A stretch of 5,248 nt of DNA, from positions 1 through 5,248 of the forward strand of contig JALOPD010000256.1 of NCBI GenBank assembly GCA_025454075.1, in the 5' to 3' direction. The notes under the pieces are model-generated. The model saw only the letters and a program-made list of their open reading frames with translations, searched no databases and was not told the DNA's origin. A program made the translations under genes and the position numbers. Position 1 is the stretch's first letter. Every line of letters begins with the position of its first letter. The DNA comes from Desulfobacterales bacterium (lineage in GTDB: Bacteria > Desulfobacterota > Desulfobacteria > Desulfobacterales > UBA2174_A). This document shows positions 1 to 5,248 of this stretch, one piece after another.

Positions 1-335
1 TGGAGAGCGTTTTGATCGAGCACCCGGCCGTGGCCGAGGCCGCGGTGGTCCCCAGCCCCGACCCGGTGCGCCTGGCGGTGCCCAAGGGGTTCGTCATCCT
101 GCGGGCGGGCCACTCACCGAGCCGGGATCTGGCGAAGGATATCTTTGCGTTTCTGCGCCTGCGTCTCGCTCCCTACAAGCGCATCCGCCGCCTGGAGTTC
201 TCGGACCTGCCCAAGACCATCTCCGGCAAGATCCGGCGCGTCGAGCTGAGGGCCAATGAAGCCAAAATCAGGGCCGGCCGTCAGCGGGGCAAGCTCGAGT
301 TCTTCGAAGAGGAGTTCCCCGAGCTCAGGGGTTGA
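1..335 (+). CDS. acyl-CoA synthetase (ANL superfamily, medium-chain ACSM-like), C-terminal end, partial
   Basis: This is the last 110 residues of an AMP-forming acyl-CoA synthetase, which activates a carboxylic acid with ATP and then transfers the acyl group to CoA. The reading frame is already open at base 3 and the 5' end lies outside the window. The visible part is the mobile C-terminal domain. It begins with IEHPAVAEAAVV and SPDPVR, then KGFVIL, then APYKRIRRLEF, and the A10 motif LPKTISGKIRR. The lysine of SGKI (codon 228-230) is the catalytic lysine used in the adenylation half-reaction of this superfamily. The wording IEHPAVxExAVxxSPDPVR is characteristic of the medium-chain (ACSM, butyrate-CoA ligase) branch, so a medium-chain or aromatic acid is the likely substrate; that is inference because the acid-binding pocket is not visible. 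About 30 residues, rich in Lys/Arg then Glu, follow the A10 motif. The gene is separated by 219 bp from the next one, so it probably ends its own transcript. Confidence 0.93.
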   Translation, partial: ESVLIEHPAVAEAAVVPSPDPVRLAVPKGFVILRAGHSPSRDLAKDIFAFLRLRLAPYKRIRRLEFSDLPKTISGKIRRVELRANEAKIRAGRQRGKLEFFEEEFPELRG

Positions 336-554
336 ACGGTCTTTCCGGCCGCATCCGGCTCCTTAAAAAACCTTGCCTCCCGTCTGGAAAATGCGTACAT
401 GAAAATTTAGACGGCAGCCGGCTCATGGTGCCGGCGTGAGGTCCATCAGCGGGGCGAGAGGGAGAATCGGCACCCAACCCCTTTCCCGGTATGGTTGTTT
501 TTCTCTTAAATTCGGCGCGACGAGCGTGCTCTTGGAAAATCCAACGCATGCTCC
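336..554. other. intergenic region, candidate promoter area for the hydrolase gene
   Basis: This 219-bp gap contains no open frame resembling a protein. It is clearly richer in A+T than its surroundings around 361-410 and 485-515, as expected of a promoter region in a high-GC genome. The best sigma70-like pair I can find is TTGCCT (373-378) and TACATG (396-401) with a 17-bp spacer, matching the consensus at only 4/6 and 3/6 positions, so it is weak. A GCCGGC inverted repeat lies downstream of it at 417-435. I see no hairpin with a T-run behind the synthetase stop codon. Confidence 0.4.
417..435. repeat. short inverted repeat GCCGGC-7 nt-GCCGGC
   Basis: Two copies of GCCGGC (417-422 and 430-435) flank the 7-nt spacer TCATGGT and can form a 6-bp G+C stem. 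No T-run follows on either strand, so it does not look like an intrinsic terminator. It lies between the weak promoter-like hexamers and the hydrolase start, so it could be an operator or a leader hairpin. GCCGGC is itself palindromic and common in high-GC DNA, so chance is a real alternative. Confidence 0.3.
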
Positions 555-1391
555 ATGGTGAGTGTGGAACCGGGAATGGAATGGTTTCGGTGCAGCGAGA
601 GAGTCGAGCGGAGAGGGGTGGCCCTTGTCCTCCACGGCCTCAACCTGAACCCCGCCCGCATGGCGGCCGTCATCGCCGCCCTGAACGATGGGGGAATCGA
701 TGCGCTGAGGCTGTCCCTGAGGGGCCACGGGGACAATTTCCGGCAGCGGGAGGGCATGGATGCCGCCCAATCGCGCCTGGAGGATTTCAAGGGGGTTTCC
801 CACTCGCTCTGGTTCCGGGAGACGCTGAAGGGCTTCGAGGAATCGCGAAAATCCGCACATGCGAACCGGGCGCCGCTGTTTCTGGTCGGTTTCTCCTACG
901 GCGCCCTCATCGGCCTCGACCTGCTGGCGGCAAGGCCGGATGCGGCCTTTGATCGGGCGGTGCTCTTCGCCCCGGCCCTCAGCCTGCGCGGCTGGGATTA
1001 TGCCATCCGGCTCTTTGCGCCGTTTCCGAAAATGATCATCCCCTCCCTTGCGCCCGCGGGATATCTCGCCAACCCCGGCACGCCGATCGCCGCCTACAAT
1101 GCCCTGTTCGAGACCCTGGACCACTTCGAGTCCCATCTCGGCCCCCGGCTCAACCTCCCGACCCTGGTGGTCATGGATCCCGGCGACGAACTGGTCTCCC
1201 TCGGCGGCATCAGAAAGCTGGCGGAAACGCACAACCTGGACCAATGGCGATTTCACCCGGTTCAGAACCGGGGTTCGCGGTCGAACCGGGCGCTGCGGCA
1301 CATCGTCATCGATGAGATGTCGGTCGGCCGGGAGGCGTGGGCGGAGATCAAAACCGCCATGGCGGCCCACCTGAGACAAGACCCTCCTTGA
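555..1391 (+). CDS. alpha/beta hydrolase (serine hydrolase, esterase/lysophospholipase-like)
   Basis: A 278-residue protein with the layout of the alpha/beta-hydrolase fold. Near the N-terminus, VALVLHGLN (residues 22-30) is the strand and HG oxyanion-loop motif. LRLSLRGHGD (51-60) matches the RGHG motif seen in monoacylglycerol-lipase and esterase relatives. The nucleophile elbow GFSYG (112-116) places the catalytic serine at S114. The acid is probably D211 in VVMDPGDELV, and the histidine is H249 in LRHIVID. With the triad complete, the enzyme should be active on an ester or related bond, but the substrate cannot be read from sequence. There is no signal peptide or membrane segment, so it is probably cytoplasmic. 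The start is uncertain: ATG at 555 has no good ribosome site, while ATG at 576 (residue 8) has GTGGAA six bases upstream, and either is possible. The LON-domain gene follows 78 bp downstream on the same strand. An antisense frame across this gene is a coding shadow. Confidence 0.85.
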   Translation: MVSVEPGMEWFRCSERVERRGVALVLHGLNLNPARMAAVIAALNDGGIDALRLSLRGHGDNFRQREGMDAAQSRLEDFKGVSHSLWFRETLKGFEESRKSAHANRAPLFLVGFSYGALIGLDLLAARPDAAFDRAVLFAPALSLRGWDYAIRLFAPFPKMIIPSLAPAGYLANPGTPIAAYNALFETLDHFESHLGPRLNLPTLVVMDPGDELVSLGGIRKLAETHNLDQWRFHPVQNRGSRSNRALRHIVIDEMSVGREAWAEIKTAMAAHLRQDPP

Positions 1392-1459
1392 CTCCACCGC
1401 GGCCTTCGGGGTATCAGGCCCTTCATGGCGGCGCCCCGCCGCCGCGGCGAACAACGCAA

Positions 1460-1464
1460 GGGAG
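1460..1464 (+). promoter_or_regulatory. ribosome binding site fixing the LON-domain protein start
   Basis: GGGAG lies five bases before ATG at 1470. The frame is also open from an earlier ATG at 1425, but those 15 extra residues (Arg-rich, ending RKGVS) are not like the family, and no comparable ribosome site precedes 1425. This favours 1470 as the true start. Confidence 0.7.
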
Positions 1465-1469
1465 TGTCG

Positions 1470-2138
1470 ATGGCCGCCAAACGAATCCCGCTCTTCCCGC
1501 TCGGTCTGGTGATGCTCCCGGGCATGCTGCTGCCGCTGCACATCTTCGAGGAGCGCTACAAGCGGATGATCTCCGATTGCCTGGTCGAAAACACGCCGTT
1601 CGGCATCGTCTGGTTCGACGGCCAGACCATTCACCCCGTCGGCTGCACGGCCCGTGTCGTCCAGGTGCTGCACCGCTACGAAGACGGTCGCATGGACATC
1701 CTCACACGGGGGGAGCAGCGCTTCTACACGGAGGGCATGGCCGAAGAAAAGCCTTACATGGAGGCCGACGTGCGGTTCATCGAAGACGCGGAAAGCGCAC
1801 CCGACCCGGAGGCCTTCAACCGGGCCCGCGCCCTGGTGGCCGACCTGCAGCATGCCGGCCACCCGGCGGAGGAGGTTGACGAGCCCGACCTCTCGGACCC
1901 TCGGCGGCTTTCGTTTGCCGTCCCGGCGATCGACGGTTTTACCCACGCCGAGCGCCAGCGTTTTCTTGAGATGACCTCCAGCGCTGAACGGCTGCAGAAA
2001 GGCGTCGAGGTGCTGACCCGCATCGTTGAACGGGTGCAGGTGACGCGGCAGATTCAGAAGATCATCGGCGGCAACGGCCACCCGCCCAAAGGTGCGCTGC
2101 GGAAGTTGGCCGCCGGGAACGAGCCCGAAAAAGGTTAG
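1470..2138 (+). CDS. stand-alone LON substrate-binding (LonN) domain protein
   Basis: A 222-residue protein consisting of the N-terminal domain of Lon protease without the AAA+ ATPase or the Ser-Lys protease domain. The diagnostic start is IPLFPLGLVMLPG followed by LPLHIFEERYKRMI (residues 6-34). After this come FGIV (44-47), VGCTARVVQV (57-66), and the G-RMDILTRGEQRF strand pair (73-85). The C-terminal helical part contains LSFAVPAI (147-154) and FLEMTSSAERLQ (165-176). This PUA-like fold binds unfolded or degron-bearing polypeptides in Lon. Free-standing versions are widespread in bacteria and their job is mostly unknown, so a role as a substrate adaptor or chaperone-like factor is inference. 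The last roughly 20 residues are charged and likely disordered. It has no signal peptide. The gene may be co-transcribed with the hydrolase and ends seven bases from the stop codon of the opposing gcvT-like gene. Confidence 0.9.
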   Translation: MAAKRIPLFPLGLVMLPGMLLPLHIFEERYKRMISDCLVENTPFGIVWFDGQTIHPVGCTARVVQVLHRYEDGRMDILTRGEQRFYTEGMAEEKPYMEADVRFIEDAESAPDPEAFNRARALVADLQHAGHPAEEVDEPDLSDPRRLSFAVPAIDGFTHAERQRFLEMTSSAERLQKGVEVLTRIVERVQVTRQIQKIIGGNGHPPKGALRKLAAGNEPEKG

Positions 2139-2147
2139 AACGGGCTC
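2121..2147. terminator. shared stem-loop at the convergent gene ends (possible bidirectional terminator)
   Basis: GAGCCCG (2121-2127) and CGGGCTC (2141-2147) are perfect reverse complements and enclose a 13-nt AT-rich loop. The stem overlaps the last codons of the plus-strand LON gene and the stop codon of the minus-strand gcvT-like gene, so both transcripts would end in or next to the same hairpin. Neither strand has a T-run after the stem, so it is not a textbook intrinsic terminator. It could instead act as a 3'-end stabiliser or a barrier to read-through into the opposing gene. Confidence 0.5.
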
Positions 2148-3411
2148 AGATCATGGCGGCGATGGGTCGCCGCGCCGTGCGATCCGGCCGGACATCCTCG
2201 ACGATCGTTACCGGGATGCGGCGGCGCCGGTCCCTGAGTTCTATTCGGTCTCCAGAGTTCAGCCGGCGCTTGACTTTCACGAACCCGCAGCTGAGGCCCT
2301 TCGGTTCGAAGCCCTCCGGCTTGCCGGGGCTCGCAACGCTGTAAATCCGGTCCCCGTGCCGGCCGATGCCCATATCGGTCGTGCAGGTCAGCACGCGGCC
2401 GATGTCGCGCCCCTCCGCATCCACGACCGTCGGATGCTCCTCGATCGACACCTTGCGGGGGTCGCTGCCGACGAACGCCAGCGTGGGCTCGGTCTCCTTC
2501 AGGCGGAGCAGGGCGTCCGCGCCGATGAAGCGCTTGGTGAAGCCGGCCTGGTCCGCGCGATAGGGCAACGCGAACCGCCAGGGGTTGTCGGCGAAAGGCC
2601 AAGCGCCGATGTCCTGGTGGGACAACGGCAGGACGGCGCCGGCGCGCAGGGAGTCGCGGGCAGCCAGGCCGCAGGGCACCAGGCCGAGGTCCCGGCCGGC
2701 AATGAGGACCATCTCCCACAGGCGCGGCAGGTGGTCGGGCTGCACCAACACCTCGAACCCGAACTCGCCGGTGTAGCCCGTGCGGGAAAGAAGGATGGAG
2801 GTGCCGTCCGTCAGGCAGACGTCGGTTGCCCGGGGGGCGCTCGGGTCGAAATGCCCTTTGAAGGAAAAATAGACGAGCTTGTCGAAAACCATGGCCGGGT
2901 GTTTCAGGATCCGGCCGAGCACCTTGGCGGCCTTGGGGCCCTGGATGTCGATTTTCCCGAGTTGGTCGGAGAGATCAGCGATTCGGACCATACGGCGGCC
3001 GGTGTTCGCGGCAAGGTGCCGCGCGACGGCCGCCCCCATCCCGGCATTGACGATCACCAGGAAGTCCGCCTCCGCCAGCCGGAACACGATGGCATCGTCG
3101 ATCACGTGCCCGTTCGGGTCCAGCAGAACGCCGTAAACCGACCGGCCGGGGGGCAGGGGCGCATGGCCCGCTCCCATGCAGGCGGAGAGATCCTTGGAGA
3201 AGCACAGCTGCAGCAGATCGAAGGCATCGGGCCCGCTCACGGCGACCACGGCCATGTGGCTCGTGTCGAACAGACCTGCGTCCAGTAAAACGCTCAGGTG
3301 TTCGTGTTTGGCGCCGGCCGGGTACCAGAGCGGCATCTCGTAGCCGCCGAACACGCCCATCTGGGCGCCCTTCAAGAGATGCCATTTGTTCAGGGGCGTT
3401 TTTTGGCTCAT
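2146..3411 (-). CDS. gcvT: GcvT-like aminomethyltransferase (glycine cleavage T-protein family)
   Basis: A 421-residue protein of the T-protein family, which releases ammonia from the aminomethyl group on lipoyl-H protein and passes the carbon to tetrahydrofolate. Matches in order: TPLNKWHLLKGA (5-16), GGYEMPLWYP (22-31), EHLSVLLDAGLFDTSHM (37-53), GHVIDDAIVF (101-110) with the conserved acidic pair D105/D106, VIVNAG (119-124), KIDIQGPKA (153-161), RTGYTGEFGFEV (210-221), GLAARDSLR (248-256), FIGADAL (295-301) and GFVKV (376-380). Two things are unusual. The family motif LRLEAG reads LRAGAV here (255-260), so the glutamate that contacts the folate ring in T-protein structures is replaced by G258. 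The protein is also about 50 residues longer than E. coli GcvT, with small insertions and a tail reading VRPDRTARRP in place of the usual short end. The start at 3411 is chosen because homology begins there; it lies 4 nt after the sppA stop, suggesting coupling. No gcvH or gcvP is in the window, so a related folate methyltransferase role is possible. Confidence 0.86.
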   Translation of the reverse strand: MSQKTPLNKWHLLKGAQMGVFGGYEMPLWYPAGAKHEHLSVLLDAGLFDTSHMAVVAVSGPDAFDLLQLCFSKDLSACMGAGHAPLPPGRSVYGVLLDPNGHVIDDAIVFRLAEADFLVIVNAGMGAAVARHLAANTGRRMVRIADLSDQLGKIDIQGPKAAKVLGRILKHPAMVFDKLVYFSFKGHFDPSAPRATDVCLTDGTSILLSRTGYTGEFGFEVLVQPDHLPRLWEMVLIAGRDLGLVPCGLAARDSLRAGAVLPLSHQDIGAWPFADNPWRFALPYRADQAGFTKRFIGADALLRLKETEPTLAFVGSDPRKVSIEEHPTVVDAEGRDIGRVLTCTTDMGIGRHGDRIYSVASPGKPEGFEPKGLSCGFVKVKRRLNSGDRIELRDRRRRIPVTIVEDVRPDRTARRPIAAMI

Positions 3412-3428
3412 GGTTTTAATCCGCTCCC
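3412..3428 (-). promoter_or_regulatory. sppA-gcvT junction, probable translational coupling
   Basis: The sppA stop TAA (3418-3416) is followed by only four bases before the gcvT ATG (3411-3409). The nearest purine-rich ribosome-site-like stretch, GGGAG (3428-3424), lies inside the end of sppA and is 12 bases from the ATG, which is long for independent initiation. Ribosomes finishing sppA therefore probably start gcvT. Confidence 0.55.
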
Positions 3429-4396
3429 GGATGCCACAGGTAGTAAAAGCCCGGGGAGAGCGCCGGGAAAAGGGCCGAAAGGCCCGTGTCGAACAGCACG
3501 GCGGGGCGTCCCCCCTCATAGGACGTTACGGGGTTGTAGATGTTGTCGTCCGGGTATTCCACACGGCGGTAGACCACAACCTTGGCGTCTTCCGCGGTGC
3601 CGGCAAGGGTTTTGGCTTCGGCCAGGGCATCCGGCATGTAGCCGATGCGGTCCACCAGCTTCAGGTTCACGGCCTCCTCCGCCAGGTACACGCGCGCGGT
3701 CGACACCGCGGCCAGTTGAGCCGGCTCCAGTTGGCGGTTGGCCCGCACCAGGTCCAGGAACCGCTTCGCCAACTGGTCCGTCATCGCCTGGAAGATGCGT
3801 TCCTCCTCCGGGGTGGTTGCCCTGAAGGGGGAGCCGATGTCCTTGTCCTTCCCGGACTTGCTTACCTCGACGCCCACGCCGACTTTCTCCATCAGGCCCG
3901 CGACCTTGGGCCGGACGAACACCACGCCTACCGATCCCGTCACCGTCGTGGGGTGGGCCAGGATGACATCGGCCGCAAGGGCGATGTAGTAGCCGCCGGA
4001 TGCGGCGACATCCATCATGACGGCCACCACCTTGCGGCCGGTGCGCTCCTTGAAGAGCCGGATTTCGTTGTAGAGGACGTCGCTCGCCGTCACCGATCCG
4101 CCGGGGGAGTCCAATTGAAGCACGACGGCCTTGACCAGCGGGTCCTTCTCCGCTTTGCGCAGGTGCGAGACCGCCTCCTGGACCGTGCTCGGCTGGGTGC
4201 GCAGCAGCTCCTGCCGGGGATTGTCGGTGATGACCCCGCGGATCGGAAGCAGGAGGACCTTCTCCGGCGCCTTGCCTTCGAGGGTGAATTCCTGCAGCGG
4301 GTCCGTCTGGCCCGGGAACAGCTTGATGCGCGGGCTGGCGCAGCCGGCCACCGCCATCAGGACGAATAAGGACGCGACAAAGATCGACCTTCGCAT
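3416..4396 (-). CDS. sppA: SppA-like signal peptide peptidase (family S49), predicted lipoprotein
   Basis: A 326-residue Ser-Lys protease of the short, single-domain SppA type, which in other bacteria degrades cleaved signal peptides and some membrane or misfolded exported proteins. LQLDSPGGSV (93-102) forms the oxyanion strand. S133 in AASGGYY is the nucleophile, and K185 in KSGKDKDIGSPFR is the general base. The S-K distance of 52 residues equals that of Bacillus SppA (S147/K199). TTVTGSVGV (150-158) and ARVYLAEEAVNLKLVD (234-249) are further family motifs. The N-terminus (MRRS, then a hydrophobic stretch, then AVAGC with the cysteine at 19) is a lipoprotein signal, so it is probably anchored by lipid rather than by the usual membrane helix. 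Alanine follows the cysteine, so by the E. coli +2 rule it would go to the outer membrane. The start at 4396 has AAGG about 8 bases upstream. It lies between the aldolase gene and gcvT on the same strand. Confidence 0.93.
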   Translation of the reverse strand: MRRSIFVASLFVLMAVAGCASPRIKLFPGQTDPLQEFTLEGKAPEKVLLLPIRGVITDNPRQELLRTQPSTVQEAVSHLRKAEKDPLVKAVVLQLDSPGGSVTASDVLYNEIRLFKERTGRKVVAVMMDVAASGGYYIALAADVILAHPTTVTGSVGVVFVRPKVAGLMEKVGVGVEVSKSGKDKDIGSPFRATTPEEERIFQAMTDQLAKRFLDLVRANRQLEPAQLAAVSTARVYLAEEAVNLKLVDRIGYMPDALAEAKTLAGTAEDAKVVVYRRVEYPDDNIYNPVTSYEGGRPAVLFDTGLSALFPALSPGFYYLWHPGAD

Positions 4397-4419
4397 GGTT
4401 TCCGCCTTGTGGTCATCGG

Positions 4420-4460
4420 TTTTTTGCGGGAGCGGCTTTCAGCCGCAAATTACGTCCCGC
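4420..4460. repeat. REP-like nested palindrome between the aldolase and sppA genes
   Basis: On the plus strand a T6 tract (4420-4425) is followed by GCGGGA (4426-4431), GCGGCT (4432-4437), loop TTC, AGCCGC (4441-4446), eight mostly A/T bases, and TCCCGC (4455-4460). The inner arms pair perfectly (6 bp), and so do the outer arms (6 bp), giving a stem with a one-sided 8-nt bulge. A competing pairing, TTTGCGG (4423-4429) with CCGCAAA (4443-4449), is also perfect. The core GGGAGCGGCTTTCAGCCGC resembles the RAYT-associated REP elements (GTxG-GAGC-GGC...GCC type) known from gammaproteobacteria. On the strand that reads from the aldolase into sppA the stem is followed by A's, not T's, so it is not an intrinsic terminator in that direction. 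It could protect the upstream mRNA or be a dispersed repeat. Confidence 0.6.
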
Positions 4461-4484
4461 CCGGACCCGTTGTCCCGGCAGCGA

Positions 4485-5248
4485 TCAGGAGAGCAACCCG
4501 GCGGTCTTCAGGATCGCCTCGATCTCGGAACGTTCCTTTTCGCTGGCCGGCAAAAGCGGCGGCCGCGGGTCTCCGCCGAAGTAGCCCAGCATGTCCAGCG
4601 CCGCCTTGAGGCCGGGAACCCCGTAGGTGGCCGTGACCGCGGTGTTGACCGGCAGCATCCGGATCTGCAGCGCGCGCGCCGCCTCGATGTCGCCCTGCCT
4701 CAGGAGCTGTTGAATCCGCACGCAGGCCTCCGGCGCCACGTTGGCCAGGGCGAGCACCCCGCCCACGGCGCCGAGGGTCAACGCCCCGAACAGCGCGCCG
4801 GCCGTACCCACCAGCACGCTGAAGTCCTTGTCGACGGCGTTCACCATCTCGCCCAGGGAGCTGACGTTGCCGTTGCTGTCCTTGATGCCGATGATGTTCG
4901 GGTGCCGCGAGAGCCTGGCGGCCAGCCCCACGCTGACGTTGATGTTGGTGAACTTGGTGACGTTGTAGATCAGGATCGGGATGTCGCTCTTGTCGGCGAC
5001 GGCGGTGAAGTGCTGGAGAAGCGCGGCCTCGTTCATGCGCCCGCCGTAATAGAAGGGGGTGACCACCAGCGCGGCGTGGGCGCCGAGCCGGGCGCACGCA
5101 TTGGTCAGCTGGATCGTCTGCCAGGTGGACTCGCAGCCGGTCCCGGCGATGACCTTCATGCCCGGTGCGGCCGACGCGACCACGGTCTTGACCACCTCGA
5201 GCTTTTCCGCGTCGCTCAGATAGACGTACTCGCCGTTCGAGCCAAAGG
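4485..5248 (-). CDS. DapA/NAL-family class I aldolase, 4-hydroxy-2-oxoglutarate aldolase-like, N-terminus missing
   Basis: The frame is open to the right edge; 253 residues and the stop are visible, so about 40 N-terminal residues are missing relative to the roughly 295-residue family. These enzymes use a lysine Schiff base with pyruvate to make or cleave oxo-acids. Visible in order: GSNGEYVYLS at the edge, VIAGTGCEST, VVTPFYYGGRM, LIYNV with the active-site tyrosine (codon 4965-4967), IIGIKDSNGN with the Schiff-base lysine (codon 4881-4883), LVGTAG, LGAVGGVLALANV and YGVPGLKAALDMLGYFGG. DapA proper usually has GTTGE and YNVP where this has GSNGE and YNVT. The combination GSNGE, AGxGCEST, VVTPxYYxGRM and GxPGLKxxxDxxGYxGG matches vertebrate 4-hydroxy-2-oxoglutarate aldolase (HOGA1) closely. 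Lysine biosynthesis is therefore less likely than an oxo-acid aldolase role, although the physiological substrate cannot be told from sequence. sppA follows 88 bp downstream. Confidence 0.88.
   Translation of the reverse strand, partial: FGSNGEYVYLSDAEKLEVVKTVVASAAPGMKVIAGTGCESTWQTIQLTNACARLGAHAALVVTPFYYGGRMNEAALLQHFTAVADKSDIPILIYNVTKFTNINVSVGLAARLSRHPNIIGIKDSNGNVSSLGEMVNAVDKDFSVLVGTAGALFGALTLGAVGGVLALANVAPEACVRIQQLLRQGDIEAARALQIRMLPVNTAVTATYGVPGLKAALDMLGYFGGDPRPPLLPASEKERSEIEAILKTAGLLS

Noticed and set aside
373..401. Sigma70-like promoter TTGCCT-17-TACATG
   Set aside because: Only 4/6 and 3/6 matches and about 150 bp from the hydrolase start. It is mentioned in the intergenic entry but is too weak for its own feature.
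1425..1469. Upstream ATG giving 15 more residues on the LON-domain protein
   Set aside because: The extension is Arg-rich and not family-like, and a good GGGAG site lies five bases before the internal ATG at 1470.
423..2081. 552-codon open frame on the minus strand across the hydrolase and LON genes
   Set aside because: It is antisense to two well-supported genes. Its translation is His/Arg/Gly-rich with no family motif, as expected for the mirror of high-GC coding sequence where stop codons are rare.
2092..3288. 398-codon plus-strand frame opposite gcvT
   Set aside because: Antisense shadow of a gene with clear T-protein motifs. The translation has no recognisable domain and starts inside the LON gene.
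3412..3519. 36-codon N-terminal extension of the gcvT reading frame
   Set aside because: The extra residues are Arg/Cys-rich, overlap the end of sppA and have no family similarity. T-protein homology begins right after the ATG at 3411.
3386..4369. 327-codon plus-strand frame opposite sppA
   Set aside because: Antisense shadow: sppA carries catalytic residues and a lipoprotein signal in the other strand, while this frame is rich in His, Arg and Gly with no motif.
4426..4460. Intrinsic terminator after the aldolase gene
   Set aside because: The stem is strong but is followed by A's, not T's, on the aldolase strand. The T6 tract lies on the 5' side when read on the plus strand, so the geometry is wrong for termination in either direction.

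Overview
The window is about 65% G+C and gene-dense, with short gaps, convergent gene pairs and long open antisense frames. These are typical of a high-GC proteobacterium-like genome. An ACSM-type acyl-CoA synthetase, an orphan long-form T-protein and a lipoprotein form of SppA would fit a Desulfobacterota/deltaproteobacterial genome, but this placement is inference from gene style and no marker gene here proves it. I see no rRNA, tRNA, CRISPR array, insertion sequence or phage gene.

Left half, plus strand: the 3' end of an acyl-CoA synthetase gene (1-335), a 219-bp gap with AT-rich patches, an alpha/beta hydrolase (555-1391), and a stand-alone LON substrate-binding-domain protein (1470-2138). 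The last two are 78 bp apart and could share a transcript.

Right half, minus strand, in transcription order: a class I aldolase of the DapA/NAL family running in from beyond the right edge (4485-5248), an SppA-like S49 peptidase predicted to be a lipoprotein (3416-4396), and a GcvT-like aminomethyltransferase (2146-3411). The last two are separated by only 4 nt and are probably translationally coupled. The aldolase and sppA are separated by 88 bp that carries a strong nested palindrome resembling a REP element.

The two halves converge at 2138/2146, where a 7-bp perfect stem encloses both stop codons. Functionally this is a mixed housekeeping neighbourhood: acyl activation, an esterase-like hydrolase, a putative proteostasis factor, oxo-acid aldolase chemistry, envelope proteolysis and one-carbon transfer. 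No single pathway ties these genes together, and I found no convincing new defence or mobile system. The points most worth a second look are the GcvT homologue lacking the usual folate-contacting Glu, the aldolase whose motifs match 4-hydroxy-2-oxoglutarate aldolase better than DapA, the REP-like palindrome, and the shared stem-loop at the convergent gene ends.
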